Positions 16,922 to 23,924 of a DNA stretch of 33,119 nt are shown piece after piece. Under the pieces are notes generated by a model. That model saw nothing but the letters and a program-made list of their open reading frames with translations. It was not told where the DNA came from and ran no database searches. The stretch spans positions 1-33,119 of the forward strand of contig DASTPP010000187.1 of NCBI GenBank assembly GCA_035762175.1. Direction: 5' to 3'. Made by a program: the position numbers and the translations under genes. The stretch's first letter is position 1. Every line of letters starts with the position of its first letter. Source of the DNA: DASTPP01 sp035762175. GTDB lineage: Bacteria; Myxococcota_A; Polyangia; Polyangiales; Polyangiaceae.

Positions 16922-17002
16922 CGGCCGCGACCCCGAGGCCACGCGCAGCGGCCGCGACCCCGAGGCCACGCGCGCCGCCCGCGCCCCCCAGGCCGCGCCT
17001 CA
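16922..17002. repeat. 27-bp tandem array, three copies
   Basis: The unit CGGCCGCGACCCCGAGGCCA plus CGCGCAG occupies 16922-16948 and 16949-16975, with a diverged third copy at 16976-17002. The last copy covers the stop codon of the Zn-protease-like gene, so the array starts at that gene's 3' end and lies in its trailer. Confidence 0.8.
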
Positions 17003-17644
17003 CTCAGGCTTCGGCCCCCCGCCGCCCGCGGCGTAGGCGAGCGGCACCTGCCCCTCGGGCCCCCCCGGGCGCGGCGCCCGCATCGCCGGCCAGTCGATGC
17101 GCCACGCCTCGCCCGCCGGAACCCAGTGCAGCGGGCGCCGCGCGGCCTCGGGCGTGCCCAGCGCGAGGTGGTAGAGGCCGTCGATGCGGCCGAAAAAGCC
17201 CCGCGTGTGGTAGCTCGAGCGCCAACCGAAGAGCCGGACGTCGAGGTGGTGGCAGAACTCGTGCAAGAGCGTGCAGAGGAACGACTTCGGCCGCACGATC
17301 TGGCCCTTGATCGCGGTGCGCATGAACACGCGAATCTGCGACGTGGCCGGCGCGTAGTCGCCGAAGAGCTGAAAGACGCAGACGCCCCCCTCGACCTCGT
17401 GCGGCCGCACGCCGAGCACGCGCAGCGAGGGCGGGCCGATGCGGTAGAACGCCGAGAGCGCGTCGAGCAGCGCCGCGCCCGCGACCTTCACGGGCCCCGT
17501 GCGACCGCCCGCGAGCGACGCCATCACGGGGGCGGCGAGCCCGCGCACGAGCTCGCCCGGGGGCAAGGGCAGCGTTTCACGGACCTCACTCGCCGCGTAC
17601 TCGAGGCGCGCGGCCGGGCCCAAGGGAGGAGGGTCGGTCACCAT
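17000..17644 (-). CDS. putative zinc metalloprotease (HEFCHH motif)
   Basis: The product is 214 residues. The start at 17644 (MVTDPPPLGP) was chosen because the open frame upstream of it has no coding character. The core is TLLHEFCHHLD, an HExxH zinc site with His128, Glu129 and His132, followed by Arg/Tyr-rich RSSYHTRGFFGRIDGLYHLA, where His146 could be the third ligand. A beta-rich region precedes it (VCVFQLFGDYAPATSQIRVF). The layout recalls SprT-like and related small predicted metallopeptidases. There is no signal peptide, so it is probably cytoplasmic. Substrate unknown. It is divergent from the thioesterase-like gene. The C-terminus is Gly/Pro-rich and ends inside a repeat unit. Confidence 0.8.
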   Translation of the reverse strand: MVTDPPPLGPAARLEYAASEVRETLPLPPGELVRGLAAPVMASLAGGRTGPVKVAGAALLDALSAFYRIGPPSLRVLGVRPHEVEGGVCVFQLFGDYAPATSQIRVFMRTAIKGQIVRPKSFLCTLLHEFCHHLDVRLFGWRSSYHTRGFFGRIDGLYHLALGTPEAARRPLHWVPAGEAWRIDWPAMRAPRPGGPEGQVPLAYAAGGGGPKPE

Positions 17645-17800
17645 GCGGGCGCGCAGAAGGGTAACGATCGAGCTCGGCCGTTGCCCGTTTGCTCGGACAA
17701 AAAATGACCGCCATAGGCGCCCTTCGTAGCGACGCCGCCCATGGTCAGGGCCCTCACTTGACACGCGCGCCGGCTTGCTCGCGGGCCGAGGCCCCCTCCC

Positions 17801-18189
17801 TTGCCGCCCCACGAGCCCGCCGCCCCGATCGACGACTTCTCCGTCGCGACGGGCGTCGCGCCCTCGGGCGAGCCCGGCCGCTTCCGCCTAAGGTGCCCGA
17901 GGGCTGGCAGCAAGGCCGGGGCGCCTTCGGCGGCCTGGTGCCCGGCGCGCTCACCCGCGCGATGGCGGCGAGCGAGCCCGAGCCCGCTCGCGCGCTGCGC
18001 TCGCTCTCGGCCGAGCTGCTCGGCCCGGTGCCGCCGGGCCCCGCCGACGTCGGCGTCGAAGTCTTGCGCCGGGGCAGCGTCGCGGTGGCCGACGGCTTTG
18101 TCACCGAGATGCGCGAGCTCTGGACGGCCGAGGGCCGCGCCCTCGCCTTCAACCAGCAGACCTTCGTGATGATCGAGCGCGCGCGCTAG
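17801..18189 (+). pseudogene. acyl-CoA thioesterase-like hotdog protein, frameshifted
   Basis: The N-terminal part reads PAAPIDDFSVATGVAPSGEP-GRFRL in one frame from a TTG at 17801. The rest reads KVPEGWQQGRGAFGGLVPG, then RSLSAELLGPVPPGPADVGV and ALAFNQQTFVMIE in another. The change falls at 17888-17892 (CGCCTAAGGTG): one missing base between CCT and AAGG joins them. GRGAFGG and the SLSAELLGPV strand match the hotdog fold of acyl-CoA thioesterases (TesB/4HBT_3 type), which hydrolyse acyl-CoA. At about 129 residues it is a single hotdog unit. The stop shares CTAG with the convergent SDR gene. Given similar one-base losses elsewhere in the window, it may be intact in the organism. The start codon is uncertain. 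Confidence 0.65.
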
Positions 18190-19019
18190 GCGCCGCCCGT
18201 GGCCCGCTCCGCCGCCGCCCGGAGCACGGCGACCGGGCGGCGCAGCATGCCCCGCTCGAGGGCCGAGGGCAGCAGGGGCCGCGCACGCATCAGCCAGCGG
18301 TTGCCGCGCCCGGGGTAGACCTCGGCGCGCCCCTCGTCGAAGCCGCGCACGGCCTCGCGCGCGCACTGCTCGGCCGAGATGCGGATGGCCTCGAGGCCGA
18401 AACCGTTCTCTTCGTTGATGCCCGCGACGGCGTCGAACTCGGTCTCGACGGGGCCGGGCAGCACCTCGGTCAGGCGCACGCCCGTGCCCGCGAGCTCGAT
18501 CTGCAGGCTCTTGCCGAGCCCGTGCACGAAGTGCTTCGTCGCGCTGTAGGTGGCCTCGCCCGGCAGGGGCGCGACGGCCGAGCCGGAGCTCACGTTGAGC
18601 ACGCCGCCGCGGCCCCGCGCCACCATCGCCGGCAGCAGACGGCGGGTGAGAAAGAGCGGGCCGATCACGTTGGTGCGCACCATCGCCTCGAGGCTCGACC
18701 ACTCGCTCGCTTCGAAGAGGGCGTGGGCGCCGAGCCCGGCGTTGTTGACGAGCACGTCGACGCGGCCGAGCGCGCCGAGCGTGCGGTCCGAGAGCGCGGC
18801 GAGCGAGCCGACGTCGCCCACGTCGGCCATCTCGACCTCGACCCGCAGCGCGGGGTGCTCGCGGCGCAGCCCCTCGGCGAGCTCGGCGAGGCGCTCCTTG
18901 CGGCGCGCGACGAGTACGAGCGCCGAGGCGCGCGGCGCCACCTCGCGCGCGATGGCGCGTCCGATGCCGGCCGAGGCCCCCGTGATGAGCACGACCCCCT
19001 GGTCGATGGGCGATTGCAT
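18186..19019 (-). CDS. short-chain dehydrogenase/reductase
   Basis: The product is 277 residues. AGGAGGA six bases before the ATG is one of the best ribosome-binding sites in the window. It is a classical SDR: cofactor loop TGASAGIG near residue 14, NNAG, SSGS with the catalytic Ser, YSATK with Tyr and Lys, then PGPVETEF. The Arg-rich VARRKERL after the second strand suggests NADP(H). A C-terminal helix region (RWLMRARPLLPSALERGML) could touch the membrane, as in SDRs acting on fatty acids or other lipids. The substrate cannot be read from sequence. The gene is divergent from an AraC-type regulator 150 bp away, which makes that protein its likely regulator. Its 3' end overlaps the thioesterase-like gene by four bases. 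Confidence 0.92.
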   Translation of the reverse strand: MQSPIDQGVVLITGASAGIGRAIAREVAPRASALVLVARRKERLAELAEGLRREHPALRVEVEMADVGDVGSLAALSDRTLGALGRVDVLVNNAGLGAHALFEASEWSSLEAMVRTNVIGPLFLTRRLLPAMVARGRGGVLNVSSGSAVAPLPGEATYSATKHFVHGLGKSLQIELAGTGVRLTEVLPGPVETEFDAVAGINEENGFGLEAIRISAEQCAREAVRGFDEGRAEVYPGRGNRWLMRARPLLPSALERGMLRRPVAVLRAAAERATGGA

Positions 19020-19169
19020 GTCGTTCCTCCTGCCCCCCGAACCTAAGGCCCGGCGCCCCCCGCACGCCTGGCCCCCGCGGCCAGAATCTTGGCCGACGCG
19101 GCCAGCCGGGCGGCCCCGGGCCTCTCGGCCGGCGCGGCCGGCGCGGCCCGGGGCTACAATGGCCGCGCC

Positions 19170-20189
19170 GTGCCCCCCCGAAAGGCGCCCCCGCTCTACA
19201 TCACGCCCGGCGTCGCCCGCCACCTCGTCGAGGTGGCCGCCTCGGCCGGCGCCGACCGCCCGGCGATGCTGCGCGCGCTCGGCGTCGCCCCCGGCGCGCT
19301 CGACGACCCCGACACGCGCCTGCCCTTCGAGGGCTTCGCCCGCGCCTGGGAGCTCGCCGCCGACGCCCTCGGCGAGGGCGCCGCCCCCTTCGCCGTCGCC
19401 CGGGTGCTGCGGCTCGAGGCCTACGGCGTGCTCGGCTTCGCCAGCCTGACGGCCCCGACGGCGCGCGAGGCGATCGAGCGCTTCTGCCGCTTCCACCGGC
19501 TTTGTACCAACGCCGCCGCGCTGACGCTCGAGGCGCCGCCCGGCCGCCCGGCGTACCTCTGGTGGGACCGCGGGCCCGAGACCGGCCGCGGCTTCCGGCT
19601 CATCGACGAGTCGGTGCTCGTCAACAGCGTCGCGCACCTGCGCCAGGGCGTCGGCGAGGGCATGACCCCCTTGCGGGTGTGGTTCCGGCACCCGGCCCCC
19701 GACGATCTCGGCCCCTACCGCCGCTTCTTCGGCGCGCCCGTCGAGTTCGGCGCGCCCCGCTGCGGCCTCGCCCTCGAGGCCTCGCTGCTCGACGCGCCCC
19801 TGCCGGGCGCCAACGCCGCCATGGCCGACTACTTCCGGCGCGAGATCGAGGGCCGCCTCGCCCACGAGCGCGCGGGCGACTCGTTCGCCGCGCGCGTCAG
19901 CGACGTGCTCGCCCGCGAGCTGCCCTCGGGCGAGCCCTCGTGCGCGCTCGTGGCGCAGCGGCTCGCCCTGAGCGAGCGCACGCTCCGGCGGCGCCTCGCC
20001 GAGGAGGGCACCAGCCTGCGCGAGCTGCTCGACCGGGTGCGCCGCCAGCGCGCCGAGGCCCTGCTGCGCGAGGGCGGCGCCTCGGTCGGCGAGGCGGCCT
20101 TCCTGCTGGGCTTCTCCGACGCGAGCACCTTCAGCCGCGCCTACCGCCGCTGGCACGGCGTCGCCCCCGCCCGCCACCGCCGATCGTAA
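19170..20189 (+). CDS. AraC-family transcriptional regulator
   Basis: From GTG 19170 the product is 339 residues; a TTG at 19089 would add a low-complexity leader and is less likely. The N-terminal two thirds match the ligand-binding domain of the OruR/ArgR-type AraC subgroup (LYITPGVARHLVEVAASAGA, then GVLGFASLTAPTAREAIERF and FRHPAPDDLGPYRRFFGAPV). The C-terminus is the double helix-turn-helix: VAQRLALSERTLRRRLAEEG, then AFLLGFSDASTFSRAYRRWH. It should bind DNA and respond to a small, perhaps fatty or amphipathic, effector. The divergent SDR is the obvious target. The last codons and the stop lie in the first copy of a 23-24-bp repeat. Confidence 0.9.
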   Translation: MPPRKAPPLYITPGVARHLVEVAASAGADRPAMLRALGVAPGALDDPDTRLPFEGFARAWELAADALGEGAAPFAVARVLRLEAYGVLGFASLTAPTAREAIERFCRFHRLCTNAAALTLEAPPGRPAYLWWDRGPETGRGFRLIDESVLVNSVAHLRQGVGEGMTPLRVWFRHPAPDDLGPYRRFFGAPVEFGAPRCGLALEASLLDAPLPGANAAMADYFRREIEGRLAHERAGDSFAARVSDVLARELPSGEPSCALVAQRLALSERTLRRRLAEEGTSLRELLDRVRRQRAEALLREGGASVGEAAFLLGFSDASTFSRAYRRWHGVAPARHRRS

Positions 20190-20295
20190 AGCGGCGGCCG
20201 CCGCCGATCGCAGGCCGCGCCCGCCGCCGATCGCAGGCCACGCCCGCCGCCGATCGCAGGCCACGCCCGCCGCCGGTCGTAAAGCGGCCGCCCGC
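20177..20295. repeat. 23-24-bp tandem array, five copies
   Basis: GCCGATCG recurs with its CGATCG core at 20181, 20205, 20228, 20251 and (as CGGTCG) 20274. The middle copies continue CAGGCCACGCCC, while the first and last share ATCGTAAAGCGGC or a one-base variant. The first copy contains the TAA stop of the AraC-family gene. The array fills the gap between two convergent genes. Confidence 0.85.
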
Positions 20296-20308
20296 GGCAC
20301 GGGCGCGC

Positions 20309-21097
20309 TCACGTCGCCCAGGAGCCGAAGCCGAGGAGCGAGTGCCCGCCGTCGCACACGAGCACCGCGCCCGTCACGTACGCGGCCGACTCGGTGCAGA
20401 GAAAGAGCGCGAGCTCGGCGATCTCGTCGGCCCGGCCGAAGCGCCCGAGCGGCACGCTCGCGACGGCCTTCTGGCGCATCTCGTCGGTCGGCGCGAGCCG
20501 CCGCATGCCCTCGGTGTCGTCGATGGGCCCGGGCGTGATCGAGTTGACCCGGACGCCGGCCGCGCCCCACTCGATCGCCAGGCAGCGCGTCAGCATGTCG
20601 ACCCCCGCCTTCGCCGCGCACACGTGCGACTGCAAGGGCGCCGCCTGGAAGGCCTGCGCCGCCGAGATGTTGATCACCGACGCGCCCGGCTTGCGCAGGT
20701 GCTCGTAGGCGGCGCGGCAGCCGTGAAAGGAGCCGAGCAGGTCGATCTCGACCACGGCCCGGAAGCCGTTCGACGACATGCCGAGCGCGGGCGCGGGGAA
20801 GTTGCCCGCCGCCCCGTTCACCAGCACGTCGATCTCGCCGAAGCGCGCGCGGTGCTCGGCGAGCGCCGCCGAAATGGCCCCGTAGTCGCGCACGTCGGCC
20901 GCCGCGTGCGCCGCGACGCCGCCCGCGGCCGCGATGCCCTCGGCCGCCCGCTGTGCCTTCTCGGCGTTCCGGCCGAGCACGGTGACCTGCGCCCCCGCCC
21001 GCGCGAGCCGCTGCGCGATCGCCAGGTTAATGCCGCTCGTGCCCCCCGCCACGAAGGCCGTCTTGCCCACGAGCAGATCGTCGCGAAACGCGCTCAT
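20309..21097 (-). CDS. 2,4-dienoyl-CoA reductase-like SDR
   Basis: The product is 262 residues, starting MSAFRDDLLVGKTAFVAGGT. The cofactor loop is GGTSGIN (Asn in place of the last Gly). NGAAGNFPAPALGMSSNGFR and DLLGSFHGCRA resemble eukaryotic peroxisomal 2,4-dienoyl-CoA reductases, as does the active-site region SHVCAAKAGVDMLTRCLAIE, where Lys is kept but the usual Tyr four residues before it is Val. PGPIDDTEGMRRLAP matches their substrate loop. Likely role: NADPH reduction of dienoyl-CoA in beta-oxidation of unsaturated fatty acids, or a related enoyl reduction. The other lipid-type genes nearby fit this. AAAGGA lies upstream of the start. An AT-rich inverted repeat lies about 170 bp upstream and may be its operator. 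Confidence 0.85.
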   Translation of the reverse strand: MSAFRDDLLVGKTAFVAGGTSGINLAIAQRLARAGAQVTVLGRNAEKAQRAAEGIAAAGGVAAHAAADVRDYGAISAALAEHRARFGEIDVLVNGAAGNFPAPALGMSSNGFRAVVEIDLLGSFHGCRAAYEHLRKPGASVINISAAQAFQAAPLQSHVCAAKAGVDMLTRCLAIEWGAAGVRVNSITPGPIDDTEGMRRLAPTDEMRQKAVASVPLGRFGRADEIAELALFLCTESAAYVTGAVLVCDGGHSLLGFGSWAT

Positions 21098-21245
21098 CCG
21101 ACCACCGTCCTTTCGTCGCCCCGCGCCCGCCGCGCCCGCCGGGGCGCGGCCCCGGGACCGCGGGGCGGCGCATCCTAGCAAGGGGGCGGCCTGCCCCCGC
21201 CCCTCCGATCGGGCGGCCGGGGCGGGCCCGCGGGTCGCAATTGCC

Positions 21246-21251
21246 TTGACA
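21246..21251 (+). promoter_or_regulatory. consensus -35 box (TTGACA)
   Basis: A perfect TTGACA in an AT-rich island. The following 20 bp hold no clean -10 at 16-18 bp spacing (AATGAA or ATGAAT are the nearest), so its use as a plus-strand promoter for the gene at 21421 is only possible. The region 21098-21420 otherwise holds no gene; it is GC-rich except for 21237-21300. Confidence 0.3.
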
Positions 21252-21267
21252 AGACCATTAACGTAGT

Positions 21268-21294
21268 AAATGAATTTGAAAATCCAATTCATTT
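21268..21294. promoter_or_regulatory. perfect 9-bp inverted repeat, candidate operator
   Basis: AAATGAATT (21268-21276) and AATTCATTT (21286-21294) are exact reverse complements around a 9-bp centre. In such a GC-rich genome an 18-base all-but-two A/T palindrome is unlikely by chance. It lies between the divergently oriented DECR-like gene and the CxxC gene, right after a TTGACA box, which suits a TetR- or MarR-type repressor site. The regulator is unknown. Confidence 0.5.
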
Positions 21295-21420
21295 TCTGGC
21301 TCCCCTTCGACTCGGCCCCGGCCTGCCGGCCGCGACGCGACCCCGACGCTCGTGACGAGCGGCGCGTCGTCGTCGGGGGGCGGGGCCGAGTCGAGGGCGA
21401 GCCCCGGGAAGGCCGATTCC

Positions 21421-21651
21421 ATGCTCCCCTCCCCCTTTTGTCAGCGCGTCCCGCTCGCCTCCGGCCCCGTCGCGCGCCTCGAGTTCTGCGCCCACTGCCA
21501 GGCCCTCTCGCTGCACCTCGGGGCGCTGACGCTGCGCTTCGACCGCGACGCGGCCGCGTCGCTGCTCGAGACGCTTAGCGAGGCGCTCGGCGCGCTCGGC
21601 GGGGGCCGCCACCCGAAGCCCGGCGCGGGGCTGACGCGGGGGGCGGCGTAG
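21421..21651 (+). CDS. CxxC mini-protein, unknown
   Basis: The product is 76 residues from ATG 21421, preceded by GGGAAGG about eight bases upstream; a GTG at 21352 would add a low-complexity leader. The core FCAHCQALSLHLGALTLRF joins a CxxC pair to beta strands, and AASLLETLSEALGALGG forms a helix. A single CxxC in so small a protein suggests metal binding or redox activity, perhaps as a dimer. Family not recognised with certainty. It begins a five-gene plus-strand run ending with the SEDS-like gene. Confidence 0.6.
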   Translation: MLPSPFCQRVPLASGPVARLEFCAHCQALSLHLGALTLRFDRDAAASLLETLSEALGALGGGRHPKPGAGLTRGAA

Positions 21652-21655
21652 GGCC

Positions 21656-22153
21656 GTGGTCAGGCTCCTCGCCTCGGCGCCGGACGGGCTGCGGCTCGCG
21701 CTGGGCGCGGTCTCCATGACGGCCTTCGTCACGGCCAACGCCTTCGCGGCCGGGGGGCTCGTGGCGCACTCGGCCGCGATCGCCGTGTCGGCCTTCGCCC
21801 TGGCGTTCTACGCCGCCTCGCTCTGGGCGCCGCGGCCGCGCGCCTCGGGGGCCCGCTTCGAGGCGCCCGCCGGGGCCCGGCTCGCGCTACAACGGGGGGC
21901 GAGCGATGACGCGGCCCGCCCTCTCCGCCCTGCTAGCCCTCGGCTTCGCCCTGTCCGCCTGCAAGAAGCCGGCGGCGCCGGGGCAACCCTGTTCGAACGA
22001 GGGCGAGGCGCTCTGCCAGGGCTCGAGCCGCCTGCTCGCCTGCCGGTCGGGCGCCTGGTCGGAGGTGATCTGCGGGGGCCCGAAGGGGTGTACGAGCTCC
22101 GAGGGCGCCATCACCTGCGACGAGTCGGTCGGGCGCGAGGGCGAGGCGTGTAG
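21656..22153 (+). CDS. small membrane protein, doubtful 3' part
   Basis: It starts with GTG 4 bp after the previous stop. The first 83 codons show clear coding bias and two membrane spans (LALGAVSMTAFVTANAFAAG and AIAVSAFALAFYAASLW). From 21906 on, the frame overlaps the lipoprotein gene and becomes Arg/Gly-rich, which is typical of a shadow frame, so the annotated C-terminus is probably not real. Either the gene truly overlaps its neighbour by 248 bases or a lost base hides a stop near 21905. No function is recognised; an inner-membrane location is inferred. Confidence 0.45.
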   Translation: MVRLLASAPDGLRLALGAVSMTAFVTANAFAAGGLVAHSAAIAVSAFALAFYAASLWAPRPRASGARFEAPAGARLALQRGASDDAARPLRPASPRLRPVRLQEAGGAGATLFERGRGALPGLEPPARLPVGRLVGGDLRGPEGVYELRGRHHLRRVGRARGRGV

Positions 22154-22451
22154 CGAGGGCAAGCCGCACTACGCCTGCTCGGCCGAGGGCCCGAACCGGC
22201 TCGTCTGCGCCGCCGGCCGCTGGAAGCTCGCGAGCACCTGCCGGGGCCCGAAGGGCTGCGAGCCGCGCTCCTCGCTCGTCGCCTGCGACGACTCGGTCGC
22301 GCAGGCGGGCGACCCCTGCTTGAAAGAGGGCGACTCGGCCTGCTCGGTCGACGGCAAGGCCGTCTTGTCCTGCAAGGGCGGCGCCTTCGGCCAGGCCACC
22401 ACCTGCCGCGGCCGCTGCGTGGCGCAGGGCCTGAACGTGCGCTGCCAGTGA
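21906..22451 (+). CDS. Cys-rich repeat lipoprotein
   Basis: The product is 181 residues. GGGGGGCGAG precedes the ATG. MTRPALSALLALGFALSAC is a lipoprotein signal with Cys19. The mature part is three copies of a roughly 50-residue Cys module of the form GxxC...G..C...LL.C..G.W....C.GPKGC (about 25-72, 77-125 and 131-181), each with five or six Cys. Such modules make small disulphide-knotted domains in secreted myxobacterial proteins. Partner unknown. It precedes the PadR gene by 38 bp, with a palindrome in between that could also end this transcript. Confidence 0.82.
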   Translation: MTRPALSALLALGFALSACKKPAAPGQPCSNEGEALCQGSSRLLACRSGAWSEVICGGPKGCTSSEGAITCDESVGREGEACSEGKPHYACSAEGPNRLVCAAGRWKLASTCRGPKGCEPRSSLVACDDSVAQAGDPCLKEGDSACSVDGKAVLSCKGGAFGQATTCRGRCVAQGLNVRCQ

Positions 22452-22463
22452 GCTTGACGCGCG

Positions 22464-22484
22464 ATGCTTACGGGTTGTAAGCAT
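22464..22484. promoter_or_regulatory. 21-bp palindrome before the padR-like gene
   Basis: ATGCTTAC (22464-22471), GGGTT, GTAAGCAT (22477-22484): perfect 8-bp arms. It ends five bases before the ATG at 22490, covering the place of the ribosome-binding site. PadR-family repressors often bind such dyads in their own promoters (ATGT/ACAT or ATAC/GTAT types), so it is a strong candidate autoregulatory operator. As RNA it would form a hairpin that could hide the start or terminate the upstream message. Confidence 0.6.
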
Positions 22485-22489
22485 TGCCG

Positions 22490-22789
22490 ATGCGTCCGCT
22501 CTCGGGCAAAGAGTGCTGCGTCCTCGAGCTGCTCGCCGAGCGCGGCGAGCTCTACGGGCTCGAGCTGGTGGGGGCCTCGGGCGGGGCGCTGAAGCGGGGC
22601 ACGGTCTACGTGACCCTCGCTCGAATGGAAGAGAAGGGCCTGGTCCGGGGCGCGCTCGAGCAGGGCGCGGCGCCGCACCCGGGGCTGCCGCGGCGGCTCT
22701 ACCGCCCGACGGCGCTCGGGCTCCGGCTGCTCGACGCGCACCGCGCCTTCGCGAGCGCGCTCGCGGCGCCCATCAAGGGCCGGGCCTGA
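22490..22789 (+). CDS. PadR-family transcriptional regulator
   Basis: The product is 99 residues from ATG 22490; a TTG two codons earlier lies on the palindrome and is less likely. PLSGKECCVLELLAERGELY-GLELV begins the winged helix, and LKRGTVYVTLARMEEKGLVR is the recognition helix and wing typical of PadR. The segment YRPTALGLRLLDAHRAFASA is the start of the dimer helix, so this is a short, PadR-s1 type protein. PadR proteins are usually local repressors answering small molecules or envelope stress. It is 13 bp upstream of the SEDS-like gene and should control it, and itself through the palindrome. Confidence 0.88.
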   Translation: MRPLSGKECCVLELLAERGELYGLELVGASGGALKRGTVYVTLARMEEKGLVRGALEQGAAPHPGLPRRLYRPTALGLRLLDAHRAFASALAAPIKGRA

Positions 22790-22802
22790 GGGGGGTCGAG
22801 CG

Positions 22803-23924
22803 ATGAGCGAACGCAGGCCGCCCGGGCGCTGGCTCGCCCGCCTCGCCCCGTGGCTGGTCGACGCCCGCGACGTCGAGCGGGCGGTCGAGCCGGCGCTCGC
22901 CGATCTGCACTTCGAGTGGGCGGCCCTCGAGGCCGAGGGCCGCGGCCGCGAGGCGCAGAGGCTCGCCCGGGCGGCGCTCTTCCGCATCGCCCTCGTCGTG
23001 CTGCCGGCTCTGGTCGTGCGGCGGCGGGCCGAGCGCCTGCTCGAGGCGCGCTGGGCGCCGCTGGTGCCCGCGCTCGCCGCGGCGGCGCTCGGCACCTGGG
23101 CGTTTCGCGACGCGGCGCCCTCGCCCGCGTACGTCACGCTCCAGCTCGCTTACGTCGGGGCGGGGCTCGTGCTCGCGCTCGTGGCGGGTACGACCTCGGC
23201 GGGGGGCTGGCGGCGCTTCGGCCCGGCCTGGGGCCTCTCGGCGCTCGGGGCGCTCGCGCTCGCGCTCTCGGGCGAGGGCGCGGGCGGGGCGCGGCGCTGG
23301 GCCTTGCTGGGGCCGCTGCGGGTGCAGACCAGCCTGCTCTTCTGGCCGCTCTTCGTCGTCGGGCTCGCGGCGCTCGGCGAGCGCGGGCGCTACGGGCGGG
23401 CGCTCGGGCTGCTCGCGGCGGCGCTGCTCTTGCTCGCGGCGCAGCGCGATCCGGCGACGGCGCTGCCCTGGGCGCTCGCGGCCTGGGCGACGCTGCGCGC
23501 GGCGGGGGCGCCGGGGCGGGTGGGGCTCGGCGCGATCGGGGTGGGGGCGATCGGGGTCGGGCTCTCGTTCGCGTCGGCCGTGGCGCTCGCCCCCCTACCG
23601 CATGTCGAGGGCGTGTGGGGCCTGCTCGCGCGGCAGAACCCGCCCGGGGCGCTCGCCGCCCTCGCCTGCTCGGCCGCCATCGTCGCCGCCCCTTTCGCCG
23701 CCGCCCGGCGCTCGCCCGACCGCTTCGCCCGCGGCGTGGCCTGCGGCCTCGGCGCCCTGTCGGCCGGGCTCTTTCTGCGCCCGCTCGTGGCCGCCGAGCC
23801 CGTGCCCCTGCTCGGCTATGGCGGCTCGGGGGCCATCGGCGTGCTGCTCGGGTTGGGGCTCGTGGCGGGGCTCGGGGGCGAGACGCGTTCGCGTGGCTAC
23901 GGGCCCCCAGGGCGCCTTCTTTAA
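22803..23924 (+). CDS. divergent SEDS (FtsW/RodA-like) membrane protein
   Basis: The product is 373 residues: a cytoplasmic N-terminus with RDVERAVEPALADLHFEWAA, then many membrane spans. Three SEDS landmarks are in the right order. GGARRWALLGPLRVQTS (161-177) aligns with FtsW GARRWIxLGPxxxQPS. QRDPATALPWAL (214-225) aligns with QPDLGTALVL. VPLLGYGGSGAIGVLLGLGL (334-353) aligns with PLPFVSYGGSSLLANLLALG. SEDS proteins polymerise peptidoglycan glycan strands from lipid II. The loop that carries their essential Asp (DFIFAVxxEELG) appears here as HVEGVWGLLARQNPPGAL, with no Asp at that place, so the protein may be non-catalytic or altered. The PadR gene lies 13 bp upstream. Family placement is by motif order, not a search. 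Its stop shares TTAA with the convergent gene. Confidence 0.75.
   Translation: MSERRPPGRWLARLAPWLVDARDVERAVEPALADLHFEWAALEAEGRGREAQRLARAALFRIALVVLPALVVRRRAERLLEARWAPLVPALAAAALGTWAFRDAAPSPAYVTLQLAYVGAGLVLALVAGTTSAGGWRRFGPAWGLSALGALALALSGEGAGGARRWALLGPLRVQTSLLFWPLFVVGLAALGERGRYGRALGLLAAALLLLAAQRDPATALPWALAAWATLRAAGAPGRVGLGAIGVGAIGVGLSFASAVALAPLPHVEGVWGLLARQNPPGALAALACSAAIVAAPFAAARRSPDRFARGVACGLGALSAGLFLRPLVAAEPVPLLGYGGSGAIGVLLGLGLVAGLGGETRSRGYGPPGRLL

Noticed and set aside
17758..17763. TTGACA before the thioesterase-like gene
   Set aside because: The sequence at 16-18 bp downstream is all GC, with nothing like a -10 box.
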